Shown here: piece after piece, positions 51,109 to 63,537 of the stretch
How positions within the stretch are numbered: position 1 is the first letter of the stretch
Layout of the letters: each line of letters opens with the position of its first letter
From: Cryptomeria japonica
Taxonomy: Eukaryota > Streptophyta > Pinopsida > Cupressales > Cupressaceae
Direction: 5' to 3'
DNA length: 64,000 nucleotides
Assembly: GCF_030272615.1 (NCBI RefSeq)
Contig: NC_081414.1
Coordinates: 234,162,733 to 234,226,732, forward strand
Notes under the pieces: generated by a model
Told to the model about the DNA's origin: nothing
What the model saw: the letters and a program-made list of their open reading frames with translations, nothing else
Databases searched by the model: none
Position numbers and translations under genes: made by a program

Positions 51109-51120
51109 TGGTATCAGAGC
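51109..51120 (+). other. Copia G primer-binding site
   Basis: TGGTATCAGAGC, complementary to initiator methionine tRNA. Confidence 0.95.
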
Positions 51121-51177
51121 ATCTTGCAGGTCCTCTATGCTATAAGCTTAATCGTTTGAGGAAAATATCCTATTCTA

Positions 51178-52092
51178 ATGATGAAGAGGGAAGGTCCTAA
51201 GTTCAATAGAGATAACTTTAAGATATGGAAGGACATAATGAAGATCTACATTAAAAGCATGGGTACTCAACACTGGAACTATGTTGAGAATACTTATGTT
51301 TTCCCTATCGGTATGCTCACTAATGATCAAAGAAGAGAAATTCAAGAGAATGGGCAAGTCATGGAAGCTCTTATCAGCAGTCTATCTGATATCGACTTTA
51401 TAGATGTTCAAGACAAAGACAATCCCAAATATGTATGGGATACTCTGGATTCTATCTATGGCGGTCATGAGCATGTGAAGCAGGCTAAGGAAGAAAGCCT
51501 TGGAGGAAAATTTGAAGACATGCAGATGGTTGAAGGAGAGACCATTCAACAATATGGTATAAGAATTAAAACTATTGCTGGAGACATCAAGAGTGCAGGA
51601 GGTACAATGGATGATTCCACCACTATTAGCATAGTTTTGAGATCCTTATTACCGGTCTATGCAATAAGGGTTGCCGCTATTCAAGAGTTGAGATCTATTG
51701 ACAAGACAAAGGTATCCCTTGATTCTATCATTGCTAAGTTGACCACATATGAGCTAAACAGTTATGATGGCAGTGTTCAGAAGACTGAATCAACCTTTAG
51801 AGAATCTGCTGCACTATCTAGAAAGGGAAAAGAGGTTAGTACCAACTGTGAACCCAGACAAAGAAGCGATATGGATGATGAGGAGATCTTGATGGAATTT
51901 GAATCTCTTGTTGCCAAGAGACTTCCTAAGGGAACTGGAAAATATATAGGTAATCTCCCTTTGAAATGTTTTTCTTGGAATAGGATAGGACACATTGCTA
52001 TCAACTGTCCCAACAGTGATAATAAGGACAAACTGGAGAAGTTTAAAAAGTTCAAAGGAGGAAATAAAAGAAAACTGTCTTGTTGCAGTTGA
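51178..52092 (+). pseudogene. Copia G gag
   Basis: A 304-codon open frame from MMKREGPKFNRDNFKIWKDI, with no stop across the whole gag; this is the best-kept gag in the window. Landmarks are EGETIQQYGIRIKTIAGD and VLRSLLPVYAIRVAAIQELR. The knuckle reads CFSWNRIGHIAINC, with the second cysteine replaced by tryptophan. After KKFKGGNKRK a one-base insertion in an A run (near 52070) throws the frame into a stop at 52092; the polyprotein continues in the next frame. Confidence 0.93.
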
Positions 52093-53605
52093 TGAAGGTG
52101 TCACCGTTGATGAATCAAAATATGAAGAAAGCGAAGACATAGTGTTTGTAGCCGTTAAGGAAGACGTGTCAAACGAGAAGGCTCTTGTCTCCTGCTTTGA
52201 TAATTCTAATGAGTGGATTATTGACAGTGGTTGTTCTCACCACATGATTGGTGAGCAGAGAAAGTTTCTATCTCTGGAAGAGTATGATGGAGGTGTAGTC
52301 CAATTTGGTAATGATGCACCATGTATGGTAAAAGGAAAAGGGTCCATCTCTCTAAATGGAAAAAGCAGTGTTGATAATGTGTATTGGGTAGAAGGTCTCA
52401 GGCATAACCTTCTGAGTGTTTCCCAACTGAATGATAAAGGACTCACTCTAGAATTCAAAGATGGAGTATGCAAAATAAAAGGAAAGAGAGGTGAACTGAT
52501 TGCCACCGGTATGCAGACCAAAGGTACCTTATTTCAGTTAAATACACATACTAGTCAATGTCTAATGGCTAAGTTTGATGACAGTTGGATATGGCATAGG
52601 AGACTTTGCCATGTGAATTTTGATAATATTGTGAAGGCTAGTAAGATCAAGGAAGTTAGAGGATTGCCTATGCTGAACAAAATGGAGAATCCTTTGTGCA
52701 GAGAATGCCAACTGGGGAAAATGTCTTCCTCAACCTTCAAAGGTAAATTTTTCACAACAAATAATTTACTTGATCTTGTGCATACTGATTTGGGTGGTCC
52801 TATGAAAACTAGGAGTGTTCAGGGAGATAGGTACTTTATGATTCTTACTAATGATTGCTCAAGAATGACATGGGTCACATTATTGAAAGACAAGTCTGAA
52901 GCTTTTGGAAAGTTTAAAGCCTTCAAAGAACTAGTTGAAAAGGAAATTAGTAAGAGGATTAAATGCCTTAGAACCGACCAAGGAGGAGAGTTCACTTCTG
53001 GAGAATTCAATAAGTACTTTGAAGAGAACGACATCAAGAGGCAACTGTCTTCCCCTCGGACTCCACAACATAATGACCTAGGAAAAAGGAACAACTGGAC
53101 TGTAGTTGAAGCTTCTAGAATGATGCTGATTCAAGGGAAGGTTGCTCACACTTTTTAGAGAGAAGCGATGAGCACTGCAGTCTACACTATGAACCAGGTA
53201 CTCATCAAGAAAGGTAAGGATAACACTCCTTATGAGTATTGGACCGGTAAGACTCCAGTAGTAAGCTACTTTAGAGTGTTTGGTAGCAAGTGTTATATCA
53301 AGAGAAGTGAATACCAGAACAAGTTTGATGCAATATATGATGAGGGAATATTCCTAGGGTATTCCACCAAGAGCAAAGCTCTCAAGTGTTTTAATAATAG
53401 GACTCAGAGAATTGTTGAAAGTATCAGTGTTAGAGTTGATGAAACCTCTGAAAAACCTAAGGAAACCAACAACAAGCGAGCAATAGATGAACACGATGTA
53501 ACCTTCTGGGAACCGGTTGCAAATCAACCAAGTACAAGTAACAGTTCTCCTACACTAGTAGATGCTGATGAAGATGAGGATGAAGAGGAAAAGCAAGAGG
53601 AATAA
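52093..53605 (+). pseudogene. Copia G protease and integrase
   Basis: The frame 51995-53158 carries WIIDSGCSHHMIGEQRKF with an intact DSG. The zinc finger (WHRRLCHVNFDNIVKASK, CRECQLGK) and the integrase core follow: LVHTDLGGP and CLRTDQGGEF. The third catalytic site reads NDLGKRNNW, so the glutamate of the usual AER is lysine. A stop at 53156-53158 (tryptophan in the relatives) is followed by 53168-53605, with VFGSKCYIKRSEY and GIFLGYSTKSK, then an acidic linker. Confidence 0.92.
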
Positions 53606-53824
53606 GTTAAGATCATTCCTAGATATGTAAAGATGCATCATGATCCAAAGCAGATCATAGGAGATGAGGATGCGAGAATTATTACAAGAAGAAAGGTCAG
53701 AGAAAATTCTTGCATGATTTTTGAATTTGAGCCCAAAACATTTAAAGCGGCACACAAAGATGAAGACAGGATTAAGGCTATGGAATAGGAACTTGACCAA
53801 ATAGAAAAAAATGGTACATGGTCT

Positions 53825-54466
53825 TTGGTACCTAGACTTGAGCACAAAAATGTTATTGGCACCAAATGGGTTTTTAGAAACAAGCTGAATGAAGATGGCA
53901 CAGTGGCAAGAAACAAAACAAGATTGGTATGTAAGGGGTATGCTCAAGAAGAAGGAGAAGACTATGGAGAAACCTTTTCTCTAGTAGCTAGATTGGAAGG
54001 AGTTCGAATTCTTCTTGCATATGCAGCCTTCAAGGGATTCAAAGTGTATCAGATGGATGTAAAATCTATATTCCTGAATGGAATACTTGAAGAGGAAGTG
54101 TATATAGAGCAACTAGATGGGTTTGCCCTATCAGAAGACAATGATATGGTATGTAGGCTACACAAAGCCTTGTATGGATTGAAGCAAGCACCTAGAGAAT
54201 GGTATGAATGTTTACACTCCCATCTTGTGAAGATTGGATTTGAAAGAACAAGTGAAGATAGCAATATCTATCTGAAGTCAAAAGGAGATCAGATTCTGAT
54301 TTGTAAAGTATTTGTTGATGAAATAATTTTTGGTGGAAATGACAAGATGAGCCATGCATTTGCAAATGAGATGAAGAAGGAATTTGAGATGTCACTAATC
54401 GGAGAGATTAAGTTATTCATTGGACTACAAATTCAAAAAATGAAAGATGGTATCTTTATCACTTAG
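53825..54466 (+). pseudogene. Copia G reverse transcriptase
   Basis: A 213-codon open frame with [40 protein letters not shown] and [14 protein letters not shown]. The active-site box reads FVDE, so the second aspartate is replaced by glutamate and polymerisation should fail. The frame stops at 54464-54466 (TAG where D and F have CAG in ITQSKYV). Confidence 0.93.
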
Positions 54467-54484
54467 TCCAAGTATGTCAAAGAG

Positions 54485-55261
54485 GTGTTCAAGACCTTTG
54501 GCATGGAAGACATCAAACCGGTTGGTACACCTATGATGACCGGTTGTAAATTGTCAAAAGAAGATGACTCAGCGTTGGTGAATGGGAAGGAATACTGGTC
54601 AATGATTGGTAAGTTGCACTATGCACTACACAGCAGACTGGACATAGCATATGTAGTGGGCATTGCTGCACATTTTCAGAAAAGTCCAAGAGAATCCCAC
54701 TTGGTAGCAGTCAAGCGAATTCTTAGATATCTGAAGGGAACTATAGATTATGGATTGTGGTATCCATACAATAATGATTTCAATCTCAAAGTATTTACCA
54801 ATGCTGATTGGGCTGGTAATGTGGATGATCGAAAGAGCACAACCGGTGGTGCATTCTTTCTTGGTGGTAGACTAGTCTCATGGAAGAGTAAGAAGCAGAG
54901 TATCTCTCCATCCACAACAGAAGCATAATATGTAGCAGCATTTATGAACTGCACTTAGACAATTTGGATGAAGCATGTATTAAGTGGTTTCAAAGTCCCT
55001 CTATCTGAACTGGTGAGTATATTTTGTGACAACACAAGTACAATTAATATTTCCAAGAATCTGGTATTCCATGCTAGAACCAAGCACTTCGAGCTCAAGT
55101 ATCATTTCTTGAGGGAGAAGGTTCAGAACAAAGAGGTTGTATTCGAACATGTTTCCAGTCAGGATCAGTTAGCAGATATTTTCACCAAGTCTCTATTGAA
55201 GGCTACATTTACCTATTTAAGAGGTGAATTAGGGGTGTTGCTCCTTCAAGAGGTGAACTAA
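54485..55261 (+). pseudogene. Copia G end of reverse transcriptase and RNase H
   Basis: The frame 54485-54928 has FKTFGMEDIKPVGTPMMTG, GKLHYALHSRLDIAYVVGI, RILRYLKGTIDYGLWYP and FTNADWAGNVDDRKSTTGG. The first RNase H aspartate is asparagine, as in D. After two stops the frame 54968-55261 gives FCDNTSTINISKNLVFHART and DQLADIFTKSLL, ending at the natural stop. Confidence 0.92.
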
Positions 55262-55497
55262 AGGTATGTGCTCCACATCAGTTAGGTATTGCATTGTCAA
55301 ATCTTTTTAAGATTGGTGTGTTGAAGGATGCTACTCCTCAGGGGGAGCAACATAGTAGATCATGGATGTTTGTGCCTCCACTTTGGCATTATTGTCAAAG
55401 GGGGAGAAGATATGAAGCAGAGAAGATATGTGCAGTATTGAAGACATATAATATGGAAGAAGATGTTGATATATCTTTGTGTATTGCCATCAATGCC

Positions 55498-55509
55498 AAA
55501 GGGGGAGAT
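55498..55509 (+). other. Copia G polypurine tract
   Basis: AAAGGGGGAGAT before the 3' LTR. Other purine runs lie near 55339 (GGGGGAGC) and 55398 (GGGGGAGAAG). Confidence 0.93.
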
Positions 55510-56932
55510 TGTTGGTATATGTGCAGAGTTTGATGACATGATAGGATTGTATGTTGTCATTGATGTCAATATGCTGAAGTATGAACTGCTATATTGAAGT
55601 AAGCAAATTGATAAGTGAACTGGTATGATGGTATGAAGTGAACCGGTATGTTGGAGTGTGAACTAGTATATGCAAAGTTTGTATCAGGGTTTCATTTGAT
55701 ATGACTACCGGTTGGTAGTCTCAGCTTCAGGGTTTCCAGTTAATGTATTCCAAGTCTATGTGATTCGACCATTGACATCTTGTGATGAGTTAGCATTGAA
55801 ATGAAGATTAGATCGTGCTACCACGTCAGCCTTGTGCACATGAAGAATATCCTTGAGGATCTTGCATGAAGAAGATTGGTTCTATCTATCATGGGAATGT
55901 GCAAAATCTTAGTAAATGATGGAGAGTGTGTGATGGGTTATCAACTTCCAGAAGTGGTGAAGAACGAATGATGGAGAACGCCTTAAGATTTGTTCAATAT
56001 TGTTTTGCTCTATGTAATGTGTTTGAATGGTCAGGATTGGACCGACTATATTGTTAACTTAGATGCTTAGGATTTTAGGTTTTGGCTTTCAACCTAATTG
56101 TTGTCTATAAGGTCGATGATGATTGTCATTTTAAGTTGTTGGCAAATGAATGTATGTGAGGTGATTCTTGCTAGACCAAATAAGTGAGTAGAGATTTGCA
56201 GAGTGTGATTGCAGATGTAAAGGAACTGAAGTGGATCTGCCTCAACCATTAAGTGATGTTATTAGATCAATGTATTACATGTTGACTTCTAACCATTTCA
56301 GCAGATGGAAAATCCCTTTACCAGGTAGCTTTATAGGGTGACTCAAAATCATTGAGTTATTTAAATCCTCTGACAAGGTAACCTTTAACAGGGTTTTAAC
56401 CTCTAACCGGGTATTTAGCCAGCCCTTAACTGGGTGATCCCTAACAGGATCAGTTCCTAGAAGAACCAATTGTAAAGTCTTTAAATGTACTAGGCTCCTA
56501 ATAGAGCGAACTTCAGAAGAGTTCAAGAACAACTTGTGGGTATTCATCCTCACCGTGGTTTTTCCCAGTTGGGTTTCCATGTGAAAAATTAGTGTGTTAT
56601 GTGTGGTGCTTTTTCATGTGATGTTTTAGTATTTTTTGTTAAGCGGTAATGCAAGCTAATCCAATGGTCATTGTATTTATGATGTTTTACTTGCTTAAGC
56701 ATATGGGTGAAGTTGAGATGAGATGTTAGGTCTGAAGATGATCTAGATGAACCGGTTTATGTCTTTCACATTCATACTATGTTTTACCGGTAGTGCCTTG
56801 ATTTAGATTGGCGATACTGTTTGCGAGTTAGTGCAGTCTTTGTAATTTAAATTGTTTAAGAAGTTTTTGTCGATACCGATTCACCCCCCTCTCAGTATCT
56901 GTTGGGTATTTACTGTTCATCATTTTTCATCA
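55510..56932 (+). repeat. Copia G 3' LTR (1423 bp)
   Basis: It starts TGTTGGTATATG and ends TTCATCA. It has two 23-bp repeat units at 55613-55658. Confidence 0.93.
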
Positions 56933-59089
56933 TTTTCTACATTTCTTTATGTTTTGTTATCATTTTACGAATGTTGTGTAGATAGCATCTCTTTCATGTT
57001 GATGCACAGTGAAAGAAGAGTGTTGGAATTGAGATTCTTGAGCCAGCAAGTGAAAAGCCTTGTTGTGACTATATCTTTTTCTAATGATAGTTTTGATGGC
57101 CCTTGATGTATATAGTTTTTAAATAGGCTCTTTGGTTGTTCTTTTAGTTTTGTCCTCCTATAGCCAATTGCATGTTCTTGTTCATGAATGAAAGTTATTG
57201 GCTGCATATTGTTGATTTTTTTTTTCAGATTTGCATATGGTTTTTCGAGCCTCTTGTTATTATTATTGTTTGGATCCATGTTAGGGGGAGTGGGCTTCCT
57301 TGTGATGATTGGGGTCATGAGAGATAGGCTTGCATGAGGTTCCTTGTAAGGATGCATGATGACTAGACTGCCAGGGCACATTGGGAGTTTACCGTGATTT
57401 GTAAATAAGTGATAACCTAATAATTAATGGGTTGGGTAGTTAGATTCATTAATAAAGATAATAATTGATGTGAGCCTCATGACTTTATCTTAGGGCAGAT
57501 GTTTTAGAATAAGCATGAGAAGGCTATTGCGATAGCGAGTCAATCTCCTTTGATCTCTCATAGGTTGAGATGGCTCCACATGTCCATCATGCTTGTGCCT
57601 TATGTTGTTATATTTGTTATGTTGAGGATGGCATGTGATGACACTCTACCCCTACATGTGTTCCCTTGATGATTTATGTTTATGCCTTATTTGTTACATT
57701 TAATATCTTGTGAGTTGTACACCTCTAGGAGTTTATTATTGTTGTATTTTTCTTGCATTAGAGTCCTTGTGTGGTTGTCTCTTTGGTTATTAGTGCCAGC
57801 TTAGGTTTAGAGTGTGTATTGGAACATTGTGTCATCTCCTATCACGAGGGGTGGTTCCTTTGGTTCCACATGGCTGGGTGGTTGGAGTTTTTTAGCCATT
57901 GGGATTTTCTCTTGGATTCTTCTTGCATGGATGTGTATTCCTCTTCTCGATGGACTATGGATGTCTCTGGTAGGAGATTTATGTAATGATTATGATGGAA
58001 TCATGTAATGTATTATTCTTGTATGTAGTAGTTGAAACATTGTACTAGGAAAAGCTATGCACATGATGTATTTATGTAATTGTAATTCTAATAAGTTTGT
58101 AAATGGAATTTAAGATTAGGATTACGTCATGGATTGTAATGAGACTATATGGTGTATCATGTTGTACTTGTAGAATAGAAGGAAATGACTTTATGTACAT
58201 TGGAGTTATAATGGGTTACATTAAAAATGAAATGGATTTATATTATGGTGTCATTGTGTTAGTTGGAATTGATTTATGTATTTGTAATTAAGATGTAAAT
58301 TAATGTGTCAAGGAACCTTAATGAATGGGTTAGTATTAATGAGAATGTTAGATAATATGAATAGAAGTATGATTCATGTAGATGCATTGGTAGAAAGGAA
58401 ATTATGTATTGTGTGTAAGGGAATGTTAAGTAAGAAGATTGAATTAAGATTCTTTGATTATGCATTTAGAATTAATGTTAAAAGAAATGATCATGAAAGG
58501 TATTAGATGCATTTGATGTATGGTTAGTTGAGTAAGGAAGGATCAAACATGCCTATGCATTAGGATTTACATTATCATGAAAAAAGAATAAGAGCATGTA
58601 GATATGAAAGGATAGATTAAATCACATTTGGATTTGGTTCATAAAATGAATGTAGGATAAGGGGGTTGTCTTGGATTTAAAAGGAAGAATGTATCATGTT
58701 AGTTGAATAATAGATTAGTATGCATATCATAATGGATAAATAATCTAGTAGGTTGCATATCTCATGGTTAGGAAATGAATTTATGATGCATTAGATTAAG
58801 ATGGAATATGTTTATTATGTGAATGGGATGGCATTATGGTAGTTAATTAAGTAATCACGCTCAAGTACCCTAGGGAGAGGTTAATGATGATATGTCATTT
58901 CCACTTGCGTAAATTAATGAAATGTGTAACGATGTATGTTCCTAATGGATAAATGGTTAAAGAATATAATTAGATGGAGATGTTATGTGTTACATTAGTT
59001 ATGGATAGATGCAAAAAAAAAATTATTATCTCCATTATCGTGTTGGTAGCGTAATTTCTCTAGGGTATTTTGGCGGGCATTACAAGTAC

Positions 59090-59591
59090 TCTCTTTATAT
59101 CAGATTGGTTTTCTTGCTTTGATGCTGTGTCTTTGCTACATGGTCAAACATTAAATAGTGGAATATCAACCAAGTTTTGTTAAAAACCTCAACAAGAATC
59201 TCAAAACTAAAAAAAAAATCCAAGTATCAACATCAACATCAAATCAAAATCAAACATTGCAACATTCAAGAAATGGAGAAAATTGTACTTTAAGTGATCT
59301 TAGGTTCTAGGCATTTAGTCCATACATGGTCTCTTTAGTGTCCTCATATTACACAAAGACCTTGCACAAGTCCTCACTTCTCGTAGGAATAGCTTCAATT
59401 TGTGTCAAAGATTGCATCCATTTAATCATTGCATCATCATCTAAGTTCATATTAGGATCCACCTTGGTCTTGCATTATCACAATAGGGTGCATTAGATTC
59501 CAAATCTACCATCTTAGTTTCAAAGTTAACCCTTGTATAGTCTGCATTTTGGTTCATCACTCAATAGAAGTCTTAAGAGTATATCCTTTGC
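59090..59591 (+). other. Element H leader, third part
   Basis: About 500 bp after S2. It holds a run of short ATC/CAA-rich repeats near 59220-59270 and no gene. The upstream open frame follows. Confidence 0.55.
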
Positions 59592-59870
59592 ATGGGTCTA
59601 AAAGGCGATGATGATTTCCCATTTGAACAACCCAATCTTGAGCCAGATAATGATTAGTTAGAAATAATTGATGGTTTGGATAATATTGCTTAGGAAGTGA
59701 GAATTGATCTTCACCAATATGAGGAATTCGAAGATGTTATAGATGATGAAATTCAAAAATCTATCCGCCTTGATATGAAACTAGAAAAAGAAATCAAGGA
59801 ACAAAGAGAACAAGAAGAATTTTGGCAATTTGTTGAAAAACTCAAGGTAGATAGTCCAATTCCTCGTTAG
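59592..59870 (+). pseudogene. Upstream open frame in the element H leader
   Basis: A 92-codon frame beginning MGLKGDDDFPFEQPNLEPDN and ending just after KLKVDSPIPR, interrupted by two in-frame stops. The second half is strongly charged (EIQKSIRLDMKLEKEIKEQR) and likely helical or coiled-coil. It lies about 180 bases before gag, in sense orientation. Ogre elements are known to carry an extra frame upstream of gag; whether this is the same protein cannot be told by eye. I infer that it was coding because its bias is continuous across the stops. Confidence 0.5.
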
Positions 59871-60048
59871 AGACCTTAGTAGAATGTCATCATTTATAGA
59901 TTGCATACATTCATAGTCTGTCATTACATAAGTCTTGCATCCATATTAATCTACCATTTGCATTTTATAATATCATAGTGAGTCATAGAGAGTTAAGATC
60001 ACTTTTAGAGATACATTGATGCCATTAACAAGATCACAAAAAGCTAAG

Positions 60049-62388
60049 ATGGATCCAAACAATGAACCCTTGTTAAATCCCACTTGGAATATGGATTATT
60101 CATGAATCAACAATCACAAGGTAGAAGACCTGCAATGTTACCAACAAATATCAACAGGATGCCTTCCATAGATGAAATCCAACATATTCTAACATAAGAG
60201 GAATTGGATGCATCCCAACAAGATCCAACACTTCTCATGGTTTTGAATGCACTCATCAATAATGATATAGATTGATATCTCACACTTTTAGTTCAAAATG
60301 GGGCCAAGTTACCCCCAGGTGTTGACGTTCCAGCAATCTTGCCACCAGGGGTAATATTGACCCAAAATGTAACTCAAGCATGGCACAAACTCAAGCAGCA
60401 ACAACTCACACTCAATCAACAACTACATCTTCAAGCACTAGTATCACATCTCAAACCACACCAAGTGTTAAAATGTCAAGCATGTTGAATACTTCAACCC
60501 AAGCTATAACAACCATGTCTCAAAATACTATCTCCACAATTACATCTCAACCTACAGTATTAGTTGCCATTGGATCCACATACGGTGGTCAGAATGTGAA
60601 CCAAGGATCAACAGGAACAAATAGCTCAAGCTAGCCAAATATCAACACACAATTTGCATATTTCACACCACCTAGTGGAATTCAAGGCACACAATTACAT
60701 GGTCAGTCAACATTCCAAAAAGTTCCAAGATACTCAAACACTATTCCTTTTGTGGGAAATACTTATAGGGTCAACACACCTTTGACCCAAACAAAGATCT
60801 TGGCTCAACATTTAGAGAGCCTCCAAAAGAAGATACCAACATGCAAACAATGAATGAGAAGAAGCACTATACTATGGAGGATTTTGTCCTTATCCTTTTG
60901 ATATGACTTTTTATATGCCACCTTTTCCACCACATTTTGAGACACTGAGGTTTGACAAGTATAGAGTGAAAGGTGATCCCCGGTATCATGTTAGATAATT
61001 CCTCACAACATGTATCGAAGTGACCCATGAAGACACATACTTGATGTGCCTATTCCCCAAAAGTCTTGGAGGGACCGTATTATAATGGTTTTCACATCTA
61101 CTGCCTAAGATTACTTCATGGGGTGAGTTGGCTGATCTATTCATCACAAACTTTTCACACAACATAGACAATCCATTTACCCTAATGGATCTGTGTGCAA
61201 CCAAATAAAAGGAAGGTGAAGCATTTGCTACATTCTTGCAAAGATGGAGAGTTATCTACTGCAGGTGTCTCAGTAACATTCCCGAAGTTGAGCAAGTAGA
61301 CATTTTTACTGATAATCTTGTTCCCCAAGTCAAATATCCATTGTAAATGCAATGTTTAAGCACTTTCAAAGAAATCATAGAAAAGGGCATAAAGTGCGGG
61401 AAGGGCTTGTTAGAACAAGTAATATTGAAACATCACAAGGATAATGGACCAACCATAAATGCAAGCAATGAAAAGCTGAAATTTTGGTCTAGAAACAAGA
61501 ATGTCACAAACGATGGGGTTGTGGATGCCCATGTTGTCAATAGAGCTCAACCAATGGTATCACTTCAAGGACCAGTTGATTATTTTAATAGGAATAAAAC
61601 TCAAAACAACAACGTAAATGCCAACACGGCTTAGTCAAGCAATCCAAGACCCCCAAGGATCAATGCACCAAAAACAAATTTCACACCATTGGGGGAACCG
61701 ATTGAGTCAGTTCTTAAGAATTTGATACAAAATAATGTCATAACTTTGCCAGAGGCTTGACCATATGAACTTGCTCCATTCAAGCCTGCTTGGTGGAATG
61801 ACAATGATTTTTGTGAATACGACTGTTCCAAAGACCACAAAACAACAAGCTGTTACAAACTCAAGAACCTGATACAAGACCTTATTGATCAAGGTGATAT
61901 CACTATGGATGCCAATAAGAGATCAACTAATATAGACCACACCATATTCAAAGACCCTTTTATTAAGCACGATAAAGGGAAATCTTCTAGCTTAGGGACA
62001 CAAAATAATACTGTAAACTACACCAATGTGGCATATGATTATACAATCAATGCAATCAGTGCAGGAGATGCAATAGTAGCCACAATTACCATCAACCCAA
62101 GGAACCAAGATTGTGTAGTTATCACCCACAGATCAAAGGTCACATTACAAGGTGTCCCAAATGACACTTCTCCACCAACAAGCAACTATAAAGTGGTTGA
62201 TCAACTAAGAAAGACCCCAACTCAAATTTTATTATTTGAATTGCTTTGCATCTCACCAGCCCACAAGGCAGTCCTAGATAAGGCATTACAAGATTCTGTT
62301 GCTACCAGAGATATAGACAAAAATACATTTCAATCCATTGTTGGAAACTTGGCAGCTTCCAAGGTAGCATTCACAAGGTAGCATTCAC
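60049..62388 (+). pseudogene. Element H gag
   Basis: It starts MDPNNEPLLNPTWNMDYS, then shows a stop and frame changes. A threonine/serine/glutamine-rich segment lies at 60380-60634. The Retrotrans_gag core lies at about 60890-61330 across several frames and stops (LPKITSWGELADLFITNF, then EGEAFATFLQRWR). The 61347-61634 frame (95 codons) follows. Near 61790-61890 there is a CEYDCSKDHKTTSCYKLKNL stretch, the cysteine/histidine knuckle typical of gypsy gag. The 61905-62381 frame (158 codons) is the linker to protease. A 14-bp tandem duplication at 62361-62388 ends that frame. Confidence 0.8.
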
Positions 62389-62850
62389 TAAGCAGGATGT
62401 ACCAACAGAGATGCCCATGCATAATGATCCTCTTCACCTAGAATTGTTCATAAGAAGAAAATCAAAAGAGTGCTAATAGACGGTGGAGCTGGACTCAATA
62501 TATGCACTCTAAATTTGATCAAGGCTTTGGGATACTCACAAAATCATACTAATCCTACCAAGAGAATCAATATAAAAGCTTATGATGATGAAGAACATCC
62601 CTCCAAGGGTGTTGTAACCTTGCCAGTGCAAGTAGGACTAGTTACCACATATATCACCTTCCAAGTCTTAGATAGAGAATTGGGGTACAACATGCTACTA
62701 GGATGCCCATGGATACATTCCATGCGGGCAATGCCATCAAGTTTTCACCAATGTATTAAGTTCCCTTACAATGGCATTAAGGTCACCATACAAGGTGATC
62801 CAAACCCTTTTCAACATTACAATTACCTAAGAGCAAGCACAAATAATTAA
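62389..62850 (+). pseudogene. Element H aspartic protease
   Basis: The frame from 62470 reads MLIDGGAGLNICTLNLIKAL, with a DGGA active-site motif, the usual variant in Ogre/Tat-type elements. LGYNMLLGCPWIHSMRAMPS follows, the second protease landmark. The family link is strong. The enzyme would cut the gag-pol polyprotein. The domain was originally in frame with the gag tail; the duplication just upstream shifted it. Within this piece the frame is open and the catalytic aspartate is kept. Confidence 0.85.
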
Positions 62851-63537
62851 GTACCCATCAATCAGGCAACTTTGCTCCACATACAAATGGAATCTCTAAA
62901 GATTACAAAAACACCAACATCATCATCTTGCACACCTTCGACACCTCCTCTTCAAATCATAGATGAAGTGTGTGGAGAGTACTCATGTTCTAGAACATTG
63001 CCAGTTGGACAGCTATCTCCCAAGTCTTTTGGGAGAACATTATCAAATCTAACCAAGAAAGATAAAGGGAAAGAAATTGTTCGTTTTTCTGATTCTTGTT
63101 CTTTTATCAGGTGGGGGGAGCTTAATGAAGAATCTCTAGATGAAGACATCAATGGATGGTTGCATAAAGAAGAAAATGACACTACAAACATCAAACTCCT
63201 CTTAGATCAATATGGTAATGGTTTCAAGATGGTAAAGCAACATGGTTATGATGGAACCACAAGCTTGGGGGCCCATGCACAGGGCATCATAGTGCCCATA
63301 TTACCTTCAGAGAATCCAAAAAATTGGGGATTAGGGTACACTGGATTGACAAGAAAAAGAGGAACAACTAGACCAGATACCCCAATTATTCAAAACTTAC
63401 CAGTAACAAGTGAAGATCATAACTTTGAATCGCCAAGACCAAACAACACATTACAAAAGGTCTTCCAGCCAGTATTTCATGTGAATACAATGATAGAAAT
63501 AGGAATTGCATACTTCCACACCACCATCATCAACTAG
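62851..63537 (+). pseudogene. Element H linker with G-patch-like stretch
   Basis: An open frame in the protease frame (from 62872) after one stop. A serine/threonine/proline-rich first half leads to FKMVKQHGYDGTTSLGAHAQ near 63222-63281 and GLGYTGLTRKRG near 63330. The spaced glycines and aromatic residues resemble a G-patch, a nucleic-acid-binding motif found beside protease in several retroelements. It precedes reverse transcriptase, which is not in the window. The frame then shifts near 63510. Confidence 0.65.

Larger units (their letters stand above)
49616..56932 (+). mobile_element. Copia G: complete but dead Ty1/copia element
   Basis: LTRs 49616-51106 and 55510-56932, primer site, gag-pol and polypurine tract in the same order as F. 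The flanking bases TCTTA (49611-49615) and TTTTC (56933-56937) do not match, so the target duplication is lost or never formed. One frameshift, in an A run near 52070, and several stops disable it. The 5' LTR is about 70 bp longer, mostly through two extra 23-bp repeat units. Confidence 0.93.
47178..59084 (+). mobile_element. S2: 4.6-kb solo LTR, split by copia G
   Basis: It has TG...CA ends (TGTAGTGTCC and GCGGGCATTACA) and an exact AGTAC target duplication (47173-47177 and 59085-59089). The halves are 47178-49615 and 56933-59084. No gag, pol or internal primer site is seen, so a solo LTR is the simplest reading; a non-coding element with these ends is the alternative. Open frames in it, such as 48427-48813 and 57771-57986, are tryptophan-, cysteine- and phenylalanine-rich and look spurious. 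The end resembles that of S1. Confidence 0.65.

Noticed and set aside
57771-58008. Two overlapping short plus-strand frames (71 and 64 codons) rich in tryptophan
   Set aside because: They overlap in different frames inside S2 and show no domain or homologue that I recognise.
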